A stretch of DNA of 40,971 nt from Omnitrophica bacterium RIFCSPHIGHO2_02_FULL_51_18 (GTDB lineage Bacteria > Omnitrophota > Gorgyraeia > 2-02-FULL-51-18), in NCBI GenBank assembly GCA_001804125.1, contig MHFI01000020.1, positions 1-40,971 on the forward strand, read 5' to 3'. Both the position numbers and the translations under genes were made by a program. A model generated the notes under the pieces. That model made no database searches. It was not told where the DNA came from and saw nothing but the letters and a program-made list of their open reading frames with translations. Every line of letters starts with the position of its first letter. Position 1 is the first letter of the stretch. Shown here one piece after another: positions 24,096 through 32,363 of the stretch.

Positions 24096-25013
24096 TTAGA
24101 CCTTTTCCGGAAGATTTTCGCCGAACAGACCGGAAGGTTTAAAAATAAGGACCGCGCCTAGAAGTAAAAACGCGAACGCGTCTTTCCATTCGGAAGAGAT
24201 ATAGCCGGCTGCCAACCCTTCAAACAGCCCCAATAAAATTCCTCCGAGCATGGCACCCGGAATGCTCCCGATGCCGCCAAACACCGCGGCCGTAAACGCC
24301 TTGATGCCTGCCAGATACCCGTCGTGAAAATTGATGCTGCCGTAGTACATCGCGAACAAGGCTCCCGCAACCGCTCCGAGCGCGGAGCCCAGCATAAACG
24401 TCACGCGGATCACCCGGTTCACCGAGATCCCCATTAAAAGCGCGGCCTCCGGATTCTCGGCGGTCGCGCGCATCGCTCGGCCCAAGGACGTGCTCTTCAC
24501 AAACCATGTGAGGAAAAACATGAGCCCCAGGGAGGTCAGAAAAATAATGAGCTGAACCAGCGAAAAAGAAACCGCGCCCAAGCCGAAGCGCAGATTCGGG
24601 ACCACTTCCGGAACCGTTTTTTCCCTGGAACCGCAAAGAAGCATCACGGCGTTCTGCAGAAAAAATGAAACGCCGATTGACGTGATCAGTGCCGTGAGCT
24701 TCGGCGAACCCCGCAAAGGTTTATAGGCCGTTTTTTCTATCGCGGCGCCCAGGAACGACGCGCCGGCCATCGCAAACAAAAACACGCCGAGAATCACGAG
24801 CCAAAACGGGACACCGGCGAAAAAAGACGTCAAAACCCAGATCATCAAAAGCGCCAGGTGCGCGCCCACCATAAAGATTTCACCATGCGCAAAATTGATA
24901 AGCTGCAGGACGCCGTACACCATCGTGTAACCCAGCGCAATCAGCGCATAGATCATGCCGATGGTAAGGCCGTTCAGGACTTGCTGGAGGAAAAGCTCTA
25001 TGTGGGCGTTCAA
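24096..25013 (-). CDS. livH: Branched-chain amino acid ABC permease
   Basis: QQVLNGLTIGMIYALIALGYTMVYGVLQLINFAHGEIFM. Confidence 0.95.
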   Translation of the reverse strand: MNAHIELFLQQVLNGLTIGMIYALIALGYTMVYGVLQLINFAHGEIFMVGAHLALLMIWVLTSFFAGVPFWLVILGVFLFAMAGASFLGAAIEKTAYKPLRGSPKLTALITSIGVSFFLQNAVMLLCGSREKTVPEVVPNLRFGLGAVSFSLVQLIIFLTSLGLMFFLTWFVKSTSLGRAMRATAENPEAALLMGISVNRVIRVTFMLGSALGAVAGALFAMYYGSINFHDGYLAGIKAFTAAVFGGIGSIPGAMLGGILLGLFEGLAAGYISSEWKDAFAFLLLGAVLIFKPSGLFGENLPEKV

Positions 25014-25027
25014 ATTATTTTCTGGCT

Positions 25028-25129
25028 GTCATTGCGAGCGATAACCCATACGTCATCCTGAGGAACGAAGTGACGAAGGATCTCGTTTTTTAGATTCTTC
25101 GGCCCGCCTGAGGCGGGCCTCAGAATGAC
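25028..25129. repeat. REP-like palindromic sequences between livK and livH
   Basis: gtcatcctgaggaacgaagtgacgaaggatct ... gattcttcggcccgcctgaggcgggcctcagaatgac. Confidence 0.75.
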
Positions 25130-25131
25130 AT

Positions 25132-26265
25132 TTAGGGCTTCATTTCTTCCAAAAATTTGAACTTCCCGTTCTCGATTTTAAATATCCCGACACTCTTGCC
25201 GATCGCGTCGCCCTTTTCATCGAAATTAATCGGGCCTAAGATCCCCTGAAAATCCTTGGTATTCCTTACTTCCTTTAAGACAGCTTCTCTGTCGTTTTTA
25301 CCAGCGCGGCGGATCGCCTCGATCAACACATTAGTCGCGTCGTAGCCGTACGCCGAAAAAGAGCCTATGGGTCCGTAACGGGCCTCATAACGCGTCAAAA
25401 AATCCTTCGCAGACGGAAGTTCGTGAGGGTCAATGCCGAGCATCGTCGAATAAGTTCCTTCGGAAAACTCGAGGCCGGCAATCTGAATCAATGTCACGTC
25501 AAAAATGCCGTCGCCGCCCATCCACGCCGCCGTAAGCCCGAGCTTCCTTGATTGCTTGATTAAGAGCCCAAGCTCCGGGTAGACGCCCCCGTAAAAAATA
25601 AGCTCAGGGGCTATCGATTTTACCTTCGTCAAAAGCGGCGTAAAATCCTTCTCGCCCTGCGTGATGCCATTGCGCAAAAGCACTTCTCCGCCCAAGAACT
25701 TAAATCTCTTCTGAAACTCATCCGCAATACCCTTTCCGTAAGTCGTCTGGTCATCGAGGATCGCAATTTTGCGTTTCCCGAGCTTGTTCCAGACAAACTC
25801 GGCCGCGGCCGGCGCTTGAACATCGTCAGTGGCGCATACGCGGAAAAACGTGTCAAAACCCTGTCGTGAAATTTCGGGATTGGTGGAAGCAGGCGTGATT
25901 TGCACCATGCGCGCCTCATGGTAAATGGCGGAAGCTGCTTTCGTGCAGCTTGAATTGAAATGCCCGATGACGCCCACCGCGTCCGGATTGGCCACAAGCT
26001 TATTCGCGACCAACACCGCCTGTGTCGGGTTGTGCTGGTCATCCAGGCCTTCCAGCCTGAGTCGGGTATCCCCGAAGACCGGGCCCCTGATATTGGCCTC
26101 CTCAACGGCCATCTGCGCGCCCTGCAGCACCCCAAGCCCGATATAAGCCTGATCCCCGGTCAGCGGCGCCGCAAGTCCGATCACGGCCGTGCTTTCTTTT
26201 TTAGCGGCGCCGCAAAGAAAGACACTTAAGAAAAAAAGCGCCAATAACCCGGCGGGCTTCCTCAT
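25132..26265 (-). CDS. livK: Branched-chain amino acid substrate-binding protein
   Basis: Signal peptide; AVIGLAAPLTGDQAYIGLGVLQGAQMAVEEAN; GVIGHFNSSCTKAASAIYHEARMVQITPASTNPE. Confidence 0.93.
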   Translation of the reverse strand: MRKPAGLLALFFLSVFLCGAAKKESTAVIGLAAPLTGDQAYIGLGVLQGAQMAVEEANIRGPVFGDTRLRLEGLDDQHNPTQAVLVANKLVANPDAVGVIGHFNSSCTKAASAIYHEARMVQITPASTNPEISRQGFDTFFRVCATDDVQAPAAAEFVWNKLGKRKIAILDDQTTYGKGIADEFQKRFKFLGGEVLLRNGITQGEKDFTPLLTKVKSIAPELIFYGGVYPELGLLIKQSRKLGLTAAWMGGDGIFDVTLIQIAGLEFSEGTYSTMLGIDPHELPSAKDFLTRYEARYGPIGSFSAYGYDATNVLIEAIRRAGKNDREAVLKEVRNTKDFQGILGPINFDEKGDAIGKSVGIFKIENGKFKFLEEMKP

Positions 26266-26268
26266 GAC

Positions 26269-26673
26269 CTACGGGGATGATTTGGAACGCCTGAGGCCCC
26301 GCAACACCACATCGAGTGTTCGCTGCAATTGATCCAGTTTTTCCATCTTGGAAAAAAACCCGGCAATATTGTAGCGTTTGGTTTCGTGGACAATCGCATC
26401 GTCCGCATAGGCCGTCACCATGACCACCGGAATGGTTTTATTAAACTCACGTATTTTCTCCAGCGTCTCAAGGCCGTTCATTTCCGGCATCTTGAAATCC
26501 AAAAAGACGAGGTCAAAACCGCCTTTTTTGATTTCCTCGATCCCATCCCGGCCGTTCGTGACCGTTTTGACTTCGTAGCCTTTCGTGCGAAGCCAAAAAG
26601 ACATCGTATCGACAAAATCCTTTTGATCGTCAATCACCAATATCGCTATGCTGCCAGAAGCCATCATCATCAC
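26269..26673 (-). CDS. Receiver-only response regulator
   Basis: ILVIDDQKDF, LVFLDFKMPEMNGLE. Confidence 0.88.
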   Translation of the reverse strand: MMMMASGSIAILVIDDQKDFVDTMSFWLRTKGYEVKTVTNGRDGIEEIKKGGFDLVFLDFKMPEMNGLETLEKIREFNKTIPVVMVTAYADDAIVHETKRYNIAGFFSKMEKLDQLQRTLDVVLRGLRRSKSSP

Positions 26674-26702
26674 CCCGTCTTATGCTGACACGTTCGTGTT
26701 TT

Positions 26703-28166
26703 TTAACCGACCTTTGGATAGAGAGGCAGCGTAAAAGTGAATTTCGCTCCTTTCTTTTCCTCGCTTTCAACCCAAATCTGACCCCCGTGTCTTTCCACGA
26801 TCTCCTTTGAAATCGACAACCCGAGCCCTGTGCCGCTGACCCCCACCTGGTCCCCGAACTGTTCGAAGCGCTTAAACAGCCTCAGTTGGTGTTCTTTAGA
26901 AATCCCGACGCCGGTGTCCGCCACGCTGACACACACAAACTTGCCGTCCTTCGACCAGGAGGTCTCAACGGTGATGCTGCCGCCGGCCGGGGTGAATTTG
27001 ATCGCATTGCCGATTAGATTATTTAAAACTTGCGTGACCCTTCCGGGATCCATCGAAAACTCCGGAATGCCTTTCAAAAAGTTTCGCACAATTTGAATGT
27101 TCTTGGACTTCGCCCATGTTTCGAGCACCTGGCAAGCGTCGTCAATCACCTTGTCCACCCGCGACTCGACAAACCTGATTTTCATCTTGCCGGAGTCAAT
27201 TCTCGAAATATCCAATACGTCCTCGACCAGACGGCTCAAGTGGTTCAAATTGTTGGCCACGATATTCAGAAAATTGCTTTGTGTCTCATTCAGTGAACCT
27301 GCGCTCGGGCTCAGCAGAATTTCGATTGCCTTTTGTATCGCAACGATCGGCGTGCGGAGCTCGTGCGTCACGTTGGACACGAATTTCGTCTTTATCTCCT
27401 CGAGTTCCCGTTGCTTGGTGACATCCGTCAGGATGTTCACCATTCCCACGGTTTGGCCGTCCTCGTTTTGTATCACCGCGCTCGAAGAGCGGATGACCTT
27501 CTTCACGTTTTCATCCTTGCTCTGGATTTCAATCACCTGGTCCTGCGCTCCGCCCTTGTTCGAACGCGCCATCGAAATCAGCACCTCATTCGGCAATTCT
27601 TCATAAATGCTCTGTCCGACCTTCCGCCCGCCTTGGACGCCGAGAATCTTCTCGGCCGAGGGATTCATCATCAAAACTTCCCCTTTTTGATTGACGACCA
27701 CAAGGCCCTCGGCGATACTTTTTACAATCGCTTCTGTTTGCTTGCGCTGATAATCCGCATGGCTGTAAAGTTGTTCAACGAGGCTGTATTTCTCCATCAC
27801 GAGGTTGTAATCGCGCCTCACCTTTTCCACCTCGTTGTTCTTGTCCTGAACCGCAAGCTGGTATTTGACGGAATACTCCTGTCGGATATCCTGCGTCATT
27901 TGGCGGGCTTGTTCCTCAACCAGGTTCGAGACAGCTTGAGCCGCACTCTCGGGATTCGGTTGGACTTGAAAAATCTTTTTGATCTTCTCGCGAATGGCCG
28001 AAGGTCTTTCTTGAGAAACTGCGGAAGGCTTGCTCGGCTCCGTTACGGCTAATTTCACCTCTTTTTTTGCAAACGCGGTCTGGTAAAGCACAAAAGCGGT
28101 GACGATGCCCACGGCGACCGCAAACGAAACAAGAAATGTAAACATACCTGAACCCAGATCAGTCAT
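26703..28166 (-). CDS. PAS-domain sensor histidine kinase
   Basis: SNVTHELRTPIVAIQ H-box; NLIGNAIKFTP; DTGVGIS; GTGLGLSISKEIVERHGG. Confidence 0.93.
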   Translation of the reverse strand: MTDLGSGMFTFLVSFAVAVGIVTAFVLYQTAFAKKEVKLAVTEPSKPSAVSQERPSAIREKIKKIFQVQPNPESAAQAVSNLVEEQARQMTQDIRQEYSVKYQLAVQDKNNEVEKVRRDYNLVMEKYSLVEQLYSHADYQRKQTEAIVKSIAEGLVVVNQKGEVLMMNPSAEKILGVQGGRKVGQSIYEELPNEVLISMARSNKGGAQDQVIEIQSKDENVKKVIRSSSAVIQNEDGQTVGMVNILTDVTKQRELEEIKTKFVSNVTHELRTPIVAIQKAIEILLSPSAGSLNETQSNFLNIVANNLNHLSRLVEDVLDISRIDSGKMKIRFVESRVDKVIDDACQVLETWAKSKNIQIVRNFLKGIPEFSMDPGRVTQVLNNLIGNAIKFTPAGGSITVETSWSKDGKFVCVSVADTGVGISKEHQLRLFKRFEQFGDQVGVSGTGLGLSISKEIVERHGGQIWVESEEKKGAKFTFTLPLYPKVG

Positions 28167-28198
28167 TGGGGTCTCCCTCCCTATTCACCTCCGATAGA

Positions 28199-28717
28199 CT
28201 ACTCAGTGACAGCCGTGGTATCTCCCGAGGAGGCCGTGCCCGTCAGATACGGCTCTAAAGCCGCCCAAGTCTTCGGGCCGACTTTTCCGTCCGCCTTAAG
28301 ACCGTTATTGGTTTGGAACTGTTCGATGGCCTTCTTGGTTCTCGGGCCGATTTTGCCGTCGATGTTGCCCTGATAAAGGCCGGCGTTCTTCAGAGCTGTT
28401 TGAATCTGCTGTTCGCGGCTCAAACCGGAAGCGGCGGAAGAAATCGTAAAGCCGGCACCTCCCGAAACCGCACTGGTTGTGGAGAAAGTTTGGTTCCCGG
28501 ATTGAGTCACCGGCGCCGTTTCGATGGGCAGCACCTCCACCGAAGTCTGCTGGTTGGAAGTGGTGCTCTGAGGAAGCTGTGCCAATTCCTCGGTCGAAGA
28601 AAGCGAGTCAAAGCCCGTGCCCGAAAGACTCGCCTGGTCATTCGACTTTTGACCACAGCCTGTGACGGTAAACGCTAGGCCTAAAAGTACGATTGTAATG
28701 AGTTTTGTGCGCTTCAT
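28199..28717 (-). CDS. Lipoprotein with C-terminal PG_binding_1 domain
   Basis: VTGC lipobox; LKNAGLYQGNIDGKIGPRTKKAIEQFQTNNGLKADGKVGPKTWAAL. Confidence 0.85.
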   Translation of the reverse strand: MKRTKLITIVLLGLAFTVTGCGQKSNDQASLSGTGFDSLSSTEELAQLPQSTTSNQQTSVEVLPIETAPVTQSGNQTFSTTSAVSGGAGFTISSAASGLSREQQIQTALKNAGLYQGNIDGKIGPRTKKAIEQFQTNNGLKADGKVGPKTWAALEPYLTGTASSGDTTAVTE

Positions 28718-28980
28718 TTTTTTCCTTCCTGTTCTGATGTTTGATATTCCGCGTTAATTTATATTTTTCCAAACGGATTTCATGTTTGTTCAACTAAAAT
28801 AATCACAGATCGGCCCTTTCTTCGGAATTCGGGAAAAAGACACTGAGAGAGTGACGAGAAAAAACCTAAGAAGAGTCTCTTGAAATTTCACCGGATTTTG
28901 TATGATTGCACCAACTTCGAGCGAGTATACACGCGGTCTATTTTATTGTCAAGCGCGATCCATAAAAAATGGGGCCTAAA

Positions 28981-29361
28981 CTATCTGGCGTGCTCGCGTA
29001 CGCACGCCTCAATTTGTTCGATCGTAACGGGCTTGGCAAGGAAAGGCTGTCCTCCAATTACGCCGTTAAAACGCCCCACCTCGTCGGACGAGACCGTGGC
29101 CGTAAAGAATACGATCGGCGTGTCTCGAAGCATCGGGTCCGATTTTATTTGCGCCGCCACTTCCGAGCCCTCTTTGTCAGGCATCACAATGTCGAGAAGA
29201 ATGATATCCGGACGAAAAGCTTGAGCGGCCCGGAACGCCTGCGAGCCCTTATTCTCCACCTCCACAATGTACCGGCCCGTCTCTTCCAAGTTCAGCTTCA
29301 AAAGCTCCGTCAGCGCTTCTTCATCATCGACGATCAGGATTTTTTTCTTATCGGCACTCAT
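28981..29361 (-). CDS. Receiver-only response regulator
   Basis: MSADKKKILIVDDEEAL, ILLDIVMPDKEG; start set to MSADKKK (track ORF begins at 29448). Confidence 0.88.
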   Translation of the reverse strand: MSADKKKILIVDDEEALTELLKLNLEETGRYIVEVENKGSQAFRAAQAFRPDIILLDIVMPDKEGSEVAAQIKSDPMLRDTPIVFFTATVSSDEVGRFNGVIGGQPFLAKPVTIEQIEACVREHAR

Positions 29362-29396
29362 CGAACCCCCCCTTTTTTTCTTGTTTTTTGCAATCG

Positions 29397-31955
29397 TTAA
29401 ACAGGAAACTCCAGCGTCACAAGCGTCCCCCCTTCTTTCCGATTGCAAACGTTGATGGCTCCTTCGTGAATTTTCATGATATTTTTGACGACCGACAGCC
29501 CCAGCCCCGTCCCACCCAGGCCGCGCTTAGTCGTAAAAAAGGGCTTAAAAATATTCGGCAAGAGATTCTCGGGAATCCCGGGCCCCGAATCGGCTATTTC
29601 GACGGTCACGATCTGCTTCACGATCCTCACCGGTTGACTCTGCTCGCGGCCGCCCGCAACCACCAGATTACTCACTGATTGTACACCCGTTTTAACGCTC
29701 AGCACAGCACCTTCCGGCATCGCATCCAGCGCATTCCCAAGAATGTTAATCAGCGCCTGAATAATCTTGTCCTTATCCAGGCTGATCCGCGGAATTAACG
29801 GGTCTAACGCTTTGACGACGTGAATGCGCTTGCGGTCAATAGGGTTCTTAATCAAGGAAAGTGCGTGGTCAATGATCGAATTCAGATCCTCCTGCTTGAC
29901 ATCCAGCTGCGAAGGCCTCGACAGGTCCAAAAGCCCTTTAACGATGTTATCGGCGCGGCGGATCGCCTCTTCCATCTTCTTCAGAAGATTCTCGATCTCC
30001 GGATTCTTGTCCTTCACATTTTTCGACAAGAATTCGACCGCCTGCAAGAGGATCGCCAGCGGATTCTTAACCTCGTGAGCGGCACCGGCCGCGAGTTGCG
30101 CGACGGTCGCCGCCTTGTCGGCCTCAATCATCTCTTGCTGAAGTCTTGTGATTTCGGTGATGTCTTCCCCAAGACTCAATGTGCCGATGGCCCGGCCCAC
30201 GTCGTCACGCAACAGCGTGTGGTTCCAGACGACCCGCCTTGCGTGGCCGGCCTTTGTCAAAATAGGCGCTTCGGTACGGCGCGGCGATTCTTTGATTAAA
30301 AACTCCTTGAACGCAATCCGGGTCTCGTACCTTTCCGCCTCGGGGATAAACAGAGAGAACCAATACTTCGCCAAAAGCTCCTCCCGCGAGTATCCGGTCA
30401 GTTTCAGAAAATGGGGGTTCACATATTCGATGCGCCCGTCGGCATTCAAGCCCACGGCCATAAATTCCACGTTTTCCAGGAGCGTCCTCATGCGCCTTTC
30501 ATTTTCACGAATGATCATTTCGGCCTTATTGCGTTCTGTGATATCCGTCAGGGAGCCGGCGATGCGCAGCGCTTTTCCCGTACTGGGGTCCCACACGGCG
30601 CGGCCTCTGGCGCGGCACCACAGATATTCTCCCTTTTTATTGCGCAGGCGGTACTCAATGTTGTAAGGACTTTTTTTTTCCAGATGGTTTTTCAGCGCCT
30701 CAAAAACCCGGGGGCGGTCTTCCGGATGAAGATGAGATTCAAACGAGGACAATGCATTCTTAAACTCATGTTCTTCGTATCCCAAGAGCTCCTTGTACCG
30801 GGGTGAATAGTAAATTTGATTCGTCGTAAGGTCCCAGTCCCACAGCCCGTCGCTGGACCCCCGCACGGCAAACTCAAACCGCTCCTTGCTCGTTAAATGT
30901 TCCTCGTGGGAAGACTGGATGGACTGAAGCATCACATTGATGGACTCCGCAAGGTTCGAAAGCTCATCTTTACCCTTGACCGGCACACGCGTCGATAATT
31001 TGCCGGTTTTCCTGATTTGGTTGACGCTCGCGTTTAAAACATAGACGCGCGATAAAACAATCCGTTCCAACAAAAGAAGCGTCACCGCCATAAATATCAG
31101 GCCGATAAAAATCATCGAAATTAAAAATGAGAATGCGCTGGCTTCGCCCCTTCGATAAACATCGCGCGGCTTTTCAACTTTTAAAATCAACCGGGGTTCT
31201 CCGTAGATGTCTTCAAGATAGACGTAGGAAGCGATGGTTTCTTCGTCCATCGGGCGAACCAGAACGGAACGTTTGTTCATCAAAGAGAAGCGGGCCCACT
31301 CAATATCCGGCGGCGGAAGCGCATCATCAGGACGGTAAATCGAGAGCTTGAGATCTGTTAAAAGGCTTAGGCGCTTCACCTGATTCTCATCCAGATAACG
31401 TCCGTCAATCAGCGTGCCTCGAGGAGGCCCTTCGTTTCTGCTGTTCAAAATCGGGCGCGAGGAGATAATCATGGGCCCCCGGGGCAAAATCAAAATCCCC
31501 GCAAGATTCTTTTGTTCGGTCAATGTCCGCATGAGAAGGCTTCCGGTTGAGAAATGTTTTTTCAACAGGGCCTCGTCGAGAATCTCCTTACGACCTAGTG
31601 GGTCAAACCCCGTTGAAAACACGATTTTTCCTTCCAGATCCACGAAAACAATCAAATGAAGCTTCATGCTCTGCACCGTCTTATCATTCAGATTGGAATC
31701 GATGAATGCCCGGTTGCCGTCCGCCACAAATTGATAGGCATCATCCGAACTGGACTCACCGGCAAAGCGCTCGCCGAATTCCATCGCGTTTTGGTCAAAA
31801 ACCTTGAGCGCCTGCCGAGTGCTGCGCAACGTAACCTCTTCTCCGGCTTTCAGAAAAGCATTCAACACTGTCATTTTCAAAACCACGCAGGCAGCGAGGA
31901 ACACGGCAATGACAACTACGCCTGTAATGAACACAGATTTGACACGGAGTCTCAT
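29397..31955 (-). CDS. Membrane PAS/PAC sensor histidine kinase (NtrB-like)
   Basis: Two TM segments, HAMP-like linker, PAS domains, AAHEVKNPLAILLQ H-box, GTGLGLSVVKNIMKIHEG. Confidence 0.93.
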   Translation of the reverse strand: MRLRVKSVFITGVVVIAVFLAACVVLKMTVLNAFLKAGEEVTLRSTRQALKVFDQNAMEFGERFAGESSSDDAYQFVADGNRAFIDSNLNDKTVQSMKLHLIVFVDLEGKIVFSTGFDPLGRKEILDEALLKKHFSTGSLLMRTLTEQKNLAGILILPRGPMIISSRPILNSRNEGPPRGTLIDGRYLDENQVKRLSLLTDLKLSIYRPDDALPPPDIEWARFSLMNKRSVLVRPMDEETIASYVYLEDIYGEPRLILKVEKPRDVYRRGEASAFSFLISMIFIGLIFMAVTLLLLERIVLSRVYVLNASVNQIRKTGKLSTRVPVKGKDELSNLAESINVMLQSIQSSHEEHLTSKERFEFAVRGSSDGLWDWDLTTNQIYYSPRYKELLGYEEHEFKNALSSFESHLHPEDRPRVFEALKNHLEKKSPYNIEYRLRNKKGEYLWCRARGRAVWDPSTGKALRIAGSLTDITERNKAEMIIRENERRMRTLLENVEFMAVGLNADGRIEYVNPHFLKLTGYSREELLAKYWFSLFIPEAERYETRIAFKEFLIKESPRRTEAPILTKAGHARRVVWNHTLLRDDVGRAIGTLSLGEDITEITRLQQEMIEADKAATVAQLAAGAAHEVKNPLAILLQAVEFLSKNVKDKNPEIENLLKKMEEAIRRADNIVKGLLDLSRPSQLDVKQEDLNSIIDHALSLIKNPIDRKRIHVVKALDPLIPRISLDKDKIIQALINILGNALDAMPEGAVLSVKTGVQSVSNLVVAGGREQSQPVRIVKQIVTVEIADSGPGIPENLLPNIFKPFFTTKRGLGGTGLGLSVVKNIMKIHEGAINVCNRKEGGTLVTLEFPV

Positions 31956-32056
31956 AGAGCCCTACTAAGTGTTAGCACAAGTAAATAATATTATATTTAT
32001 ATTGTCATAAGTATACATGATTGACTAATAGTTTACAAATAGGAGCGAGAAAAGCG

Positions 32057-32194
32057 TAATAGTTTAGTCGCTGCAAGTCCTCCTCTGTCATCTCGAGGAG
32101 CGAAGCGACGAGAGATCTCATCACACGACTCGATGAGATTTCTCGCTCGCCCCGCCAAATGGCGGGGCTTCGCTCGAAATGACTAAACTGTTAC
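32057..32194. repeat. REP-like palindrome inside a larger inverted repeat
   Basis: gtcatctcgaggagcgaagc...cttcgctcgaaatgac (32088-32183) flanked by gtaatagtttagtc / gactaaactgttac. Confidence 0.75.
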
Positions 32195-32257
32195 AGAAAA
32201 GCAGGGTCTGGAAGGATTCCCGTGAAGCCGCGCCGACAAGGACGCAGCGAAGCAGAA

Positions 32258-32330
32258 TAGCCCCAACGGGAGTCGAACCCGTGTCCCTACCGTGAGAGGG
32301 TAGTGTCCTAGGCCACTAGACGATGGGGCC
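32258..32330 (-). tRNA. tRNA-Glu(CTC)
   Basis: Minus strand GGCCCCATCGTCTAGTGGCCTAGGACACTACCCTCTCACGGTAGGGACACGGGTTCGACTCCCGTTGGGGCTA folds as a cloverleaf, anticodon CTC. Confidence 0.95.
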
Positions 32331-32363
32331 AAAAAGGTATATATTATATGGCTTCCAACGCCT

